In this document: positions 24,769 to 31,899 of the stretch, one piece after another
How positions within the stretch are numbered: position 1 is the first letter of the stretch
Layout: the number at the start of each line of letters is the position of its first letter
Made by a program: the position numbers and the translations under genes
The notes under the pieces: generated by a model
What the model saw: only the letters and a program-made list of their open reading frames with translations
Database searches by the model: none
What the model was told of the DNA's origin: nothing
Assembly (NCBI GenBank): GCA_964537685.1
Contig: CAZICM010000055.1
Span: 1-62,609 of the forward strand
Reading direction: 5' to 3'
DNA length: 62,609 nt
Source: CAZICM01 sp964537685
GTDB lineage: Bacteria > Myxococcota_A > Polyangia > Polyangiales > Polyangiaceae

Positions 24769-24966
24769 ATGTGGAAGGATCCTGTCGTTGAGGAAGTACG
24801 AGCCATTCGAGACGAATATGCGCGCCGCTTTGATTATGATATCGAAGCGATCTGCCGCGATCTGAGGGCTCAAGAAGCGCATTGTGGTCATGAGGTTGTC
24901 TCGCTTTCGCCGAAGCGCATTCGTGGGGCGCCTGAGCGGCCGGATCCTGGGGAGAAGGCGGCTTGA
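24769..24966 (+). CDS. Small partner of the PIN protein
   Basis: A 65-residue protein, MWKDPVVEEVRAIRDEYARR onward, starting at the ATG at 24769, two bases after the PIN stop. It is acidic and helical with the motif DYDIEAICRDLRAQE. Small proteins of this kind commonly follow PIN genes and are presumed antitoxins; that role is inferred. The start at the GTG at 24763 would overlap the PIN stop. Confidence 0.7.
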   Translation: MWKDPVVEEVRAIRDEYARRFDYDIEAICRDLRAQEAHCGHEVVSLSPKRIRGAPERPDPGEKAA

Positions 24967-25037
24967 TGGGTGAGGCTGCTTGTCGTTCCGCGGCGGGCGC
25001 GCGAGGGCGGGGATGGTGGGTTTGGGCGGCGAGGGCA

Positions 25038-25112
25038 AGAGATTTTGTGCTGAGTAGGTGTTGCCATTATTTTTGTTGACGCAGCGGCGGAGCTGCAATA
25101 ATGCGCGCGGAA
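25038..25112. repeat. 75-bp dispersed repeat with promoter-like core, copy 1
   Basis: It matches 30437-30511 at about 71 of 75 positions. It holds TTGACG at 25076-25081 and TAATGC at 25099-25104, 17 bases apart, and an inner GCAGC/GCTGC inverted repeat. No gene start follows within 100 bases of copy 1. Confidence 0.85.
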
Positions 25113-25426
25113 CATTTGTCATTGCTTTCAAGCCGGCTGTGCGTGCCGACCTCAGAGGAACGGGTTTAACATTTCTGTTGACGAGCAGAATTTGCCTACA
25201 GTAGCGTTGGTGCGTTGGAATGAATGAGCGAAGCGTGAGGGCGGCGGTTGGGGAACGGCGAGTTGACGCTGGAAAGCTCTGTCGTCCGCGCACGGTTGCC
25301 GGTTGCGAGGCCATTGGGAAACGCGCTGAGCTCCTGTTATGCGCGTTCGAGCGATATGGCCGTGTGGACGTGGTGAACTCTCGTGCCGGACGACATGCAT
25401 CGCGGTGGGCGCGTAGGTCGTATCGA
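25113..25426. other. Gene-poor stretch with a second promoter-like element
   Basis: Another TTGACG is at 25178-25183, with a T-rich lead resembling 24280-24294, and only a poor -10 (GTAGCG at 25201). The open frame at 25220 reads partly like a short-chain dehydrogenase (FERYGRVDVVNSRAGRH), but no start, cofactor loop or continuation is visible. It is best viewed as decayed sequence. Confidence 0.4.
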
Positions 25427-25747
25427 TCATCGATCGAGGGGACCGCGGTTGACGAGGTGGGTGTAGATCATCGTGGTTCGGACATCGCTGTGGCCAAGCA
25501 GGGTTTGGATGGTACGGATGTCGGTGCCAGCTTCGAGCAGATGGGTGGCGAAGCTGTGGCGCAGGGTATGGCAGGTGGCCCGTCGATCGATGTTGAAACG
25601 TGCATGAAGGTGGGCGATAGGGGGCTTGGGGGCGAGGGGCGGCGGGCGAAGTCGCTGGCCAGTTCCCGGAGCGGGCGCAAGCGGCGTGCCCGACGACGAT
25701 GCGACGACCTCTGTCAGTGGACACGGAGATAGATAGAGCATGGCCAT
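25427..25747 (-). pseudogene. Tyrosine recombinase remnant, integron-integrase-like C-terminus
   Basis: The 106-residue frame ends with RRATCHTLRHSFATHLLEAG, then TIQTLLGHSDVRTTMIYTHL. This contains the HxxR motif (His60, Arg63), the second His (His86) and the nucleophile Tyr95 of tyrosine recombinases. The wording is closest to integron integrases. The N-terminal core, including the first catalytic Arg, is missing, and residues 1-45 do not resemble the family. It is therefore a 5'-truncated relic. Genes to its right run away from it on the plus strand, as cassettes do in an integron. Confidence 0.8.
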
Positions 25748-26129
25748 CTTTGGAATCGGAGCCCACTACGACTCGGATGTATCCTCGCAGTTCCTTGAGC
25801 ACATGTGCGCGTGCGTTGGCTGGGCGGAGAAGGACGCCCCGCCCGCGCACGGGATCCTTCGCCACATTCGCACTGGCGACATCATCTTCATCAAGTCGTT
25901 CGCGCCCCACGTGGGGCTGACCGTCAAGGCTGTTGGCGTGGTGACAGAGGGGAAGGTGCGGCCCTATCCGAATCTGGGAGCGGGTGTGCCCGTACGATGG
26001 GTGTGGTCCGGTGAGGAACGACTTGGCAAGCTTGAGGACAAGTGGCCGGTCCGCAGCGTCACGATCTATGAAGAGTTCCACCCGGACGTTCAGACCAGGA
26101 TCATCCAGCTCTTGCTCGACAAGAAGTGA
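25740..26129 (+). CDS. Hypothetical protein, possible EVE/PUA-like fold
   Basis: A complete 129-residue protein starting at ATG 25740: MAIFGIGAHYDSDVSSQFLE, then GDIIFIKSFAPHVGLTVKAVGVV, VPVRWVWSGEERLG and an IYEEF closing strand. It is beta-rich with the KSF and KAVG strands of small ligand-binding domains such as EVE, suggested only by pattern. No enzymatic residues are evident. It lies in the accessory island, first of a run of cassette-like plus-strand genes, 48 bases before the next gene. The function is unknown. Confidence 0.7.
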   Translation: MAIFGIGAHYDSDVSSQFLEHMCACVGWAEKDAPPAHGILRHIRTGDIIFIKSFAPHVGLTVKAVGVVTEGKVRPYPNLGAGVPVRWVWSGEERLGKLEDKWPVRSVTIYEEFHPDVQTRIIQLLLDKK

Positions 26130-26177
26130 AAATGAAACGGCCTTTACGGACACAGGAATAGGAAGAGGCAAGTCGCC

Positions 26178-26582
26178 ATGGCGGTTCGATACTTCAACGA
26201 CAATGCGACCGTCGAGTCGCGCGCGTGCCAGATCTGGCAGATCCTCGTCGGGCATGCGATGCGTCGGCAGACGCTGACGTACCAGGATCTTGCTCATCTT
26301 CTCGGCCACAATCAGCCTAAGGTGCTCGCCAGGCAGTTGGGTGCAATCTACTTCTACTGCCTCCAGAACAAGCTTCCGCTTCTCACTGTTCTCGTCGTGA
26401 ACAAGACGACCGGCGAGCCTGGATTGGGCTTGGAGCCGGACGCGGACCGCGGCAAGCTTCGCGAGCGGGTGTACCAGTTTGACTGGTATGGGGTTGTTCC
26501 GCCTACGGTGGAGGAGTATCGAGATGCGCGCGTGCAGGCAGGAGCACGCGACGACGACGGAGACGAAGAGGACCAGCAATGA
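26178..26582 (+). CDS. Hypothetical protein, cassette-like
   Basis: A 134-residue protein beginning MAVRYFNDNATVESRACQIW. A helix-turn-helix-like segment (MRRQTLTYQDLAHLLGHNQPKVLARQLG) is followed by YCLQNKLPLLTVLVVNKTTGEPG and an acidic tail (DDDGDEEDQQ). The family was not recognised; the Thr-Tyr-Gln-Asp-Leu region resembles a DNA-binding start, which is an inference. Its stop lies 11 bases before the attC-like site, as in integron gene cassettes. Confidence 0.7.
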   Translation: MAVRYFNDNATVESRACQIWQILVGHAMRRQTLTYQDLAHLLGHNQPKVLARQLGAIYFYCLQNKLPLLTVLVVNKTTGEPGLGLEPDADRGKLRERVYQFDWYGVVPPTVEEYRDARVQAGARDDDGDEEDQQ

Positions 26583-26593
26583 CATCCGGAGCC

Positions 26594-26679
26594 GCCGAAC
26601 AAGCCGGTGGATCTGACGGCCCGGGCACCATCGCTCCGCTCGGGAGCCCGGCCCGCAGCTCGCCGGCCAGCCGTTGCGC
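26594..26679. other. attC-like recombination site
   Basis: An 86-bp element begins GCCGAACAAGCCGGTGGA and ends CCGTTGCGC, the layout of attC sites (RYYYAAC and GTTRRRY boxes, imperfect here). The inside can fold by CCGGGC/GCCCGG and similar pairs. It sits straight after a stop codon and just before the next gene, as attC does in a cassette. The outer boxes deviate from consensus, so this is tentative. Confidence 0.45.
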
Positions 26680-26696
26680 GGGCGGCAGAAAGGACG

Positions 26697-26963
26697 ATGG
26701 AGTACGTGCGAAAGCCTCAGTTCGTCAAAGGAGATCTCGTCCGTCGTCGACGGGGAGGAGGGATACTTGTGGTCGAAGATGTCTTCCCTGATTCCGAAGC
26801 GACGGGATACAACGTACTCTGCCGGTTAGCGCACCCGCAACAACCCGGGGAGCTATACGACGACTCGGCGGGGATCAATCACGAGACGATCTTGATGAGA
26901 GTGCCAACGGCTAATGCGGATGCTATTGAGACCGAAGGCAGCCCCGAGCCCGTGAAGGGATAG
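26697..26963 (+). CDS. Hypothetical protein, small SH3-like cassette gene
   Basis: Starting at ATG 26697, with an AAAGGA site and just after the attC-like element, this encodes 88 residues: FVKGDLVRRRRGGGILVVED, then NVLCRLAHPQQPGELYDDSAGINHETILMRV. The opening resembles the beta-strand KGDLV...GGIxVVEDV of small SH3/KOW-like domains such as DUF2158. The longer frame from 26607 would run through the attC-like site and is rejected. The function is unknown. Confidence 0.65.
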   Translation: MEYVRKPQFVKGDLVRRRRGGGILVVEDVFPDSEATGYNVLCRLAHPQQPGELYDDSAGINHETILMRVPTANADAIETEGSPEPVKG

Positions 26964-27013
26964 AGGAATTGGAGCAGAATCTTGCCGCCGTATGGCGTGT
27001 GGTAACGTGACCT

Positions 27014-27277
27014 ATGAGTGATGACCTCACAAACGACACCCACCCGAAGATCGAGGCCTTGCTGATCGAGGGGTACCGCAAGATGTCGCCTTCGCAGAAG
27101 CTTGAGCGGGTCCGTGTGCTCACGCGGGCCGTGCAGGAGCTCGCGCTCATGGACGTCCGGCGACGCCACCCGAACGCGGACGAGCGAGAGCTGGCGCTCC
27201 GGGTTGCATCGCGCTGGCTCGAACCGGAGCTGATGGTGCGCGCCTTCGGCTGGGATGTCGGGGAGCAGGGGTACTGA
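27014..27277 (+). CDS. Hypothetical partner of an AbiEii-like nucleotidyltransferase
   Basis: An 87-residue helical protein: LIEGYRKMSPSQKLERVRVL, RRHPNADERELALRVASRWL and a closing FGWDVG. Its stop overlaps the next start by one base (TGATG), so the two are co-translated. The pair looks like a two-gene toxin-antitoxin or defence unit, with this small gene first; that role is inferred from layout. There is no strong ribosome-binding site. Confidence 0.72.
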   Translation: MSDDLTNDTHPKIEALLIEGYRKMSPSQKLERVRVLTRAVQELALMDVRRRHPNADERELALRVASRWLEPELMVRAFGWDVGEQGY

Positions 27278-27864
27278 TGCTCTCTGAACCCATTCTCGTC
27301 GTGGCGACCATCGCGCGCACCTTCGACGCGCTCGGAGTCCGCTACCTGGTGGGCGGATCTGTCGCCAGCTCGGTCTACGGGATTCCACGCGCAACCCAGG
27401 ACGTTGACCTTGTCGCCGATATCCGACTCTCCCATGTGGATGCGCTCACGAGCGCGCTGGCCGGCGAGTTCTATGTCGATGCCGAGATGATCCGGGACGC
27501 CATCCAGCGACGCGCATCGTTCAATGTTGTGCACCTCGCTACGATGTTCAAGGCCGACATCTTTGTCCTCCAGTCAGACTCATGGTCACGCGAGGAGATG
27601 CAGCGGGCCCGGATCGAGGAGCTCGACCTACCCGAAGGCAAGGCGAGCATTCGTTTTGCGAGCCCGGAGGACACGCTGCTGCACAAGCTGATCTGGTACA
27701 AGCTGGGGAACCAGATCTCGGATCGACAGTGGGGCGATATTCTCGGTGTGCTGAAGATTCAGGGAGACGCATTGGATCACGCTTATCTGGATCGCTGGGC
27801 GCCATTGCTCGATGTCTTCGATCTTCTGCTTCGCGCAAGAAAAGAGCAACGAGGATCCGCATGA
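27277..27864 (+). CDS. Nucleotidyltransferase-fold protein, AbiEii-like
   Basis: A 195-residue MNT-fold protein with GVRYLVGGSVASSVYG and the metal-binding DVDLVADI strand; KADIFVLQ is the third conserved acid. The C-terminal half contains EDTLLHKLIWYKLGN, as in AbiEii/AbiGii-type toxins. Such proteins transfer nucleotides to tRNA or proteins in abortive-infection or toxin-antitoxin pairs. It is coupled to the small gene upstream by a one-base overlap. The next reading frame overlaps its stop by ATGA, but that frame may be spurious. Confidence 0.85.
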   Translation: MLSEPILVVATIARTFDALGVRYLVGGSVASSVYGIPRATQDVDLVADIRLSHVDALTSALAGEFYVDAEMIRDAIQRRASFNVVHLATMFKADIFVLQSDSWSREEMQRARIEELDLPEGKASIRFASPEDTLLHKLIWYKLGNQISDRQWGDILGVLKIQGDALDHAYLDRWAPLLDVFDLLLRARKEQRGSA

Positions 27865-28058
27865 CGAGCAGAACGCCGCCCAACAAGTACATCGCCGCCT
27901 TCGGTTCGGCTTGTTATATGTCCGAGGTCAATACCTTCGACTGCTTCTACAAGGAGTGGCAGGATGCGTGCGCCGACGCCGTGAAAATCGCCGAGGTGTC
28001 GGGAAATGCGCCCTTCGATAAGGGCTATACATGTAAGCCCGATGGCGTTGGCAACTAA
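27861..28058 (+). CDS. Short frame, possible upstream fragment of an HNH toxin gene
   Basis: The first 10-15 residues (MTSRTPPNKYIAAFGSACYM) come from an attC-like stretch (GCCCAACAAG at 27878-27887) right after the AbiEii stop. The rest reads VNTFDCFYKEWQDACADAVK, then CKPDGVGN, before the stop. The following frame resumes ...TNTLQVGPDIANQ one register away. Either this is a frameshifted N-terminal portion of the toxin or an independent small peptide; the former seems more likely. The start is uncertain. Confidence 0.4.
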   Translation: MTSRTPPNKYIAAFGSACYMSEVNTFDCFYKEWQDACADAVKIAEVSGNAPFDKGYTCKPDGVGN

Positions 28059-28599
28059 TACATTGCAGGTCGGCCCGGATATCGCGAACCAAATCCAGAT
28101 CAACTATCAGGCCGCGCCGCGGGAGACGCCGCTCATCGAGATCGACGGCGTTCCAACGGAGGTCAACGGTCCGTACCGCAACTTGAGCGAGCCGCAATAC
28201 GTTGGGCCGGGGGAACGCTTTTACTGCAATACCGTCGACAAGAACGGCAACTCCGTCGTCCAGCGCGACCTGATTATCCAAGTCAACAGCAAAGCGCACG
28301 GCGGCACGATCCACTCCGATCTCCCGGGCTTCGAATATCCTTGTGGTGTGGATGCGAAGTGCCAGCCAAAGTTCTGCAAGGAGCCGCTCGTCCTCAAAGC
28401 TGGGCCTAAAAATGACCCAGATGCCGCGCAGGTGCACCACGTGGTGCCCATGAACGGCAAGCGCAATTGCTCGTGGGGCACGAATTCAAATAAGAACGCG
28501 GCCGTCATCTCGCGCAAGCTCAACAGGTTTTTATGGAACAAAAATCCACCTGCGGACGAGGTGAAGAAGCTCAACAACGCAACGCCATACACGCCGTGA
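28042..28599 (+). CDS. HNH-type polymorphic-toxin-like nuclease domain protein
   Basis: From the ATG at 28042 there are 185 residues. The N-terminal half is beta-rich with no known domain (NLSEPQYVGPGERFYCNTVD). The end is a compact toxin module: AAQVHHVVPMNGKRNCSWGT, then SNKNAAVISRKLNRFLWNKNPP, with His132-His133 and a Cys and Asn pattern like the HNH/endonuclease-VII toxins of polymorphic systems. A large secreted N-terminus is missing, so it may be a C-terminal toxin relic. The gene downstream may be its immunity partner. Nuclease activity is inferred only. Confidence 0.65.
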   Translation: MALATNTLQVGPDIANQIQINYQAAPRETPLIEIDGVPTEVNGPYRNLSEPQYVGPGERFYCNTVDKNGNSVVQRDLIIQVNSKAHGGTIHSDLPGFEYPCGVDAKCQPKFCKEPLVLKAGPKNDPDAAQVHHVVPMNGKRNCSWGTNSNKNAAVISRKLNRFLWNKNPPADEVKKLNNATPYTP

Positions 28600-28664
28600 C
28601 GCGGCTGGTACACGTTTGCTGCGAGCATGTTGACGCCGAAACCAAGGTGGCGTAGGGAGGCAAC

Positions 28665-29465
28665 ATGATCGAGCGAAAGCATCGTTTCGGAAACCTTGTG
28701 TTCGATCGAGACGCCATCGTGCGCGCCGCGCTGCGCGCCTACATCGAAGGCATCGTCGCGCAGTTCCCGAATGGCCTCTCGTTCCCGGTCGCCGCCGGCG
28801 CGATTTGGGTGGGCGACCTCCAGCAGGGCGCTTTCTACAACGACAACGCAGAAGGAGCCTATGAGGTCGTGGCGTGGACCGAAACGGGCGTTGTCGGTCT
28901 TGCGTTCGAGCTCGGGTTTGGGCCGATCGAACAGCTTGGCCTTTCGATCGATACGGTAACGGGTGGCCCGGACGATGTGCGCGGGGCCGTACCGGGGCTT
29001 CCCGACGAGCTCGAACCCGCATTCATGAGGGCCGTTGGCCTGCTCGACACGAGAGAGGAGGTGTATCGCAAAGGGGAAGTGTATGCCGTGTACAAAGAGA
29101 AGTTGGCGGGCGTGGGCTTCTGGCTATACGGCGATCGCGTCGCGGGCACGCTCTTCGACGATCCAACGGCCGCCGGTGCCAATAGGCTGGCCGCGTGGGG
29201 CTTACTCCAGCGCGGCCGGCTGCCGCTGGCGTGTAGCAGACGAGTCGAGTTGTTTACGGCTGACCAACCTAGGGCCGTGCCGATCCAGGCAATCGTGGAC
29301 GCGGTGACCGCCCGCGCCCTCATGGGTCCCACAGAGCTTTTGCCTGATGAGCTCGCAACCCTCCTTCCCACCCCGCCCGACCCGGAGCGGCTGCTCTACG
29401 CTCAGCGCATGCTTCAGAAGGTGGGCATCACCTGGCCCGGCTCGCCCGAGATCCCCCCCGAGTAG
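28665..29465 (+). CDS. Hypothetical protein, possible immunity protein
   Basis: A 266-residue protein beginning MIERKHRFGNLVFDRDAIVR, with no signal peptide or membrane segment. It has FPVAAGAIWVGDLQQGAFYN, YEVVAWTETGVVGLAFELGF and VELFTADQPRAVPIQAIVDA. It resembles a soluble alpha/beta protein. It follows the HNH toxin gene by 65 bases on the same strand, the usual place for an immunity gene. That role is by position only. Confidence 0.65.
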   Translation: MIERKHRFGNLVFDRDAIVRAALRAYIEGIVAQFPNGLSFPVAAGAIWVGDLQQGAFYNDNAEGAYEVVAWTETGVVGLAFELGFGPIEQLGLSIDTVTGGPDDVRGAVPGLPDELEPAFMRAVGLLDTREEVYRKGEVYAVYKEKLAGVGFWLYGDRVAGTLFDDPTAAGANRLAAWGLLQRGRLPLACSRRVELFTADQPRAVPIQAIVDAVTARALMGPTELLPDELATLLPTPPDPERLLYAQRMLQKVGITWPGSPEIPPE

Positions 29466-29511
29466 CCATGGAGAAGAGGCCGCAACCCTGTTTAGGGCGG
29501 CCATATTTAGC

Positions 29512-29769
29512 GCTTATCCATGCGCACTCAGGTTCCGCATGCCCAAAGATCGATGCTCATCCTTATGCATACGGGGACCGCATTGGACCAGATCGACGCT
29601 CATCCATGCGCACTCACATCCCGCATGCCCAAAGATCGACGCTCATCCATATGCATACGGGGGCCGCATTGGACCAGATCGATGCTCATCCATGCGCACT
29701 CAGATCCCGCATGCACAAAGATCGACGCTCATCCATATGCACACGGGTGCCGCATTAGACCAGATCAGC
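29512..29769. repeat. 86-bp tandem repeat array, three units, copy 2
   Basis: Units begin at 29512, 29598 and 29684, in the same order and orientation as the array at 23080. The six 43-bp halves alternate as there. The sequence after it (CAGCACTTCACCGAAGCC) matches copy 1 too, so array and gene were duplicated together as direct repeats. Confidence 0.92.
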
Positions 29770-29806
29770 ACTTCACCGAAGCCTTACCAGCCTCAACCCC
29801 AGCCCC

Positions 29807-30369
29807 TCAACCCTCATCCTCGCCGCTCTCCGCCTCGCCGCTCTCCACATCCACATCCTCCTGGGTCTTCGCGCGCCGCACCGTCACCTTGCGAAAGAAC
29901 GCCCTGGCCCAACCCTTGCCCTTTTTCTTCTCCACTTCTATCTTGAGTAGGTCCGCATAGGTGATATTCCTCAGCGCATTTACGCTTTCCTTCCACTCAT
30001 CCGCTTCATTGCCCACCATTGTGCGCCCTCCTTTGGCCTGGCCCCGCTCGTCCAGCGCCGATAGCGTCTTGTTGGCAACCGTCAGCAGAATCGGGCCAAA
30101 GGGCACCGATGGATGATCGGCTGGGAGCTTGGCCAAGGATGGCACAATCACGTCCCGGGTCTTTTCACACTATGAATGCCGACTTCGGCTTCTTTTTGCG
30201 TAATGGAGCGCCGGGCTGTTCTTTCTTTGGCGAACATCAATTCGCCTTGGGAGATAGCGCTTGTGAATGCAGGGGCAAGATGTTGCGCATCTGGGTCGGC
30301 GAGACAAGCGGCCTCGGAATAGACAAGTTCGTCGAGGTGGTACAAGGTGCCGAAAAAGTCTCTGAGCAC
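29807..30369 (-). pseudogene. Decayed second copy of the hypothetical gene at 23375-24076
   Basis: The C-terminal frame (29807-30151) ends in the same acidic tail as copy 1, and the N-terminal frame (30148-30369) starts FGTLYHLDELVYSE. A 124-base deletion, aligned to 23739-23862 of copy 1, removed the middle; it joins two frames and creates a TAG at 30170-30172. The 5' end also diverges at about 30350, so the copy lacks its own start. It is not expected to make a full protein. Confidence 0.85.
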
Positions 30370-30436
30370 AGCTCCTTATAACGAGTTACGCTCCGCCAAA
30401 ATGAACCGCATCGAGGCGGTTTGGCCGGTGAATATA

Positions 30437-30511
30437 AGAGATTTTGTGCTGAGTAAGTTTTGCCATTATTTTTGTTGACGCGGCGGCGGAGCTGCAATAA
30501 TGGGCGCGGAA
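30437..30511. repeat. 75-bp dispersed repeat with promoter-like core, copy 2
   Basis: It nearly matches 25038-25112. TTGACG at 30475-30480 and TAATGG at 30498-30503 form a 17-spaced promoter-like pair. Unlike copy 1, it has a gene downstream in the right orientation (start 30616). Confidence 0.85.
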
Positions 30512-30566
30512 ATGGCGAGATTTGGGTCTTGATTTCGGTGAGATTTGGGATGGGCTACGGAAGTGG

Positions 30567-30595
30567 TTGACACCTCATTTGAAACTCGGTAAATA
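30567..30595 (+). promoter_or_regulatory. Promoter for the predicted nuclease gene
   Basis: TTGACA (30567-30572), a 17-base spacer and TAAATA (30590-30595) give a good sigma-70-type promoter, 20 bases before the start codon at 30616. Transcription would begin near 30602, with a short leader. The repeat at 30475-30503 may be a second promoter. Confidence 0.75.
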
Positions 30596-30615
30596 CAACC
30601 CTAGAGTTCACGACC

Positions 30616-31899
30616 ATGCCCGCAAGAACCACGCCGAAAGCACAGCCGATGGAGCGCAAGCGCTGGCTGGAAACCCTCCTGGATCGGATGTCCGCGCCGC
30701 CCGCCATCATGCGCCAGCATCTTGGGGAGGGCGGGTTGCAACAGCACGCCTTGGGTTCGGCTGCTGAGAAGGGTATCCGCGACCTACTCCGCCTGGTCCT
30801 GCCGCAGCGTCTTGCCATCACATCAGGTTTTCTTCGCGAGCCCGGCGGTAGCTTGGCTGCAATCACTCCAGCCCCAGACGCTCTCGGCGTGATCGAGGTC
30901 AAGGATACAAGCAAGGGCTCGGAAGAGCTTGCTTCCGCCAAGGGGGAAGGTGGGGCCTTGGAGCATATTGCTCGGCTGGGTATCGTCGCGCCCAACGCAT
31001 TTCGCGCCATTGTTCTCTTTCGCGGCAACAACCCCCGCAAGCCGGACGAGGACGAGGATATCGGCGACCAGAATCCTCCGGAGCCGACGTCCGAGGAGAA
31101 GAACAAGGGGGGACGGCCGACGATCCCGGAGATTATGAGAGCGAAGGAGCGCCTCGCTCCAGTTCTAGCAAAGCGACCAAACGATCAGGTTCCGCATGTC
31201 ATCTACTGCGCATCTTATTTGCTGAAGGATGGGAATGGTGTACAGGATGGGAGCTACCTCGCGTTCTACGATTTTCTAGCCCAATCCACATGGATCCATG
31301 AGTACCACGGCGACCAAACCCGCGCGTTGGCGGGCTTCTTGCGTATGATTACCGGCTTCTTTGCCGTTCGTGGCCTGATCTCGCCGTCGCTCCACCTCGA
31401 TCTTCTCCCTACGAAACCCGACCGAACGGAGAAGGTGCCGGATGCAACCACTTATTTCCATGGGCTGCACGCGCAACTACTGCTACTCCGTGCTGCATCG
31501 AATGGAACCAAGCCCTTCTATGAGGTATTCGTGACGCTTCTGAAGGACGCGGATAATGTTGTCTCAAAGGTTGTCACAGGCCGTGACGCCAACAATCTCC
31601 CGACAGCAGGAGCCGCAATCATGTTGGACTTCACGATCCAAAAAGACGGGAATACGCCCATCAAACAAACTTCTGTCGCTTTCTTCTACCTCGCGGCACC
31701 CGATGTATTTGTATGCACTGACGCCAGTAACCAAGACGAAGAGCGGTGGACCATTGAGAAAGAGACCGTCGAAGAATACCGGCGCCGAGCGCTGAGAGAC
31801 AGTAACCTTGTGGAGCCGGATAATATCGCACCGGGCAAGAGGCGAAACATCGAAGCAGAAACGAAGGCACCAGAAACCGAAGCGGAGAAGACGATATGA
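30616..31899 (+). CDS. Predicted PD-(D/E)XK nuclease, DUF6602-like
   Basis: A 427-residue protein whose N-terminal third resembles DUF6602-type nucleases: LGSAAEKGIRDLLRLVLPQR, GFLREPGGS and then PDALGVIEVKDT, with Pro87-Asp88 and Glu94-Val-Lys96 fitting a PD-(D/E)XK core. The distance between the two parts is shorter than usual, so an internal loss is possible. The C-terminal part (QTSVAFFYLAAPDVFVCTDA) is unknown. It starts 20 bases after a promoter and overlaps the next gene by ATGA. A two-gene defence unit is a plausible inference. Confidence 0.65.
   Translation: MPARTTPKAQPMERKRWLETLLDRMSAPPAIMRQHLGEGGLQQHALGSAAEKGIRDLLRLVLPQRLAITSGFLREPGGSLAAITPAPDALGVIEVKDTSKGSEELASAKGEGGALEHIARLGIVAPNAFRAIVLFRGNNPRKPDEDEDIGDQNPPEPTSEEKNKGGRPTIPEIMRAKERLAPVLAKRPNDQVPHVIYCASYLLKDGNGVQDGSYLAFYDFLAQSTWIHEYHGDQTRALAGFLRMITGFFAVRGLISPSLHLDLLPTKPDRTEKVPDATTYFHGLHAQLLLLRAASNGTKPFYEVFVTLLKDADNVVSKVVTGRDANNLPTAGAAIMLDFTIQKDGNTPIKQTSVAFFYLAAPDVFVCTDASNQDEERWTIEKETVEEYRRRALRDSNLVEPDNIAPGKRRNIEAETKAPETEAEKTI

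Noticed and set aside
25152..26585. Long minus-strand ORF of 477 codons
   Set aside because: It is antisense to two good plus-strand genes and the integrase remnant, with composition typical of a shadow frame.
27878..27910. Complete attC site after the AbiEii-like gene
   Set aside because: GCCCAAC and GTTCGGC boxes are only 33 bases apart overall, too short for a functional attC; noted only as a possible scar.
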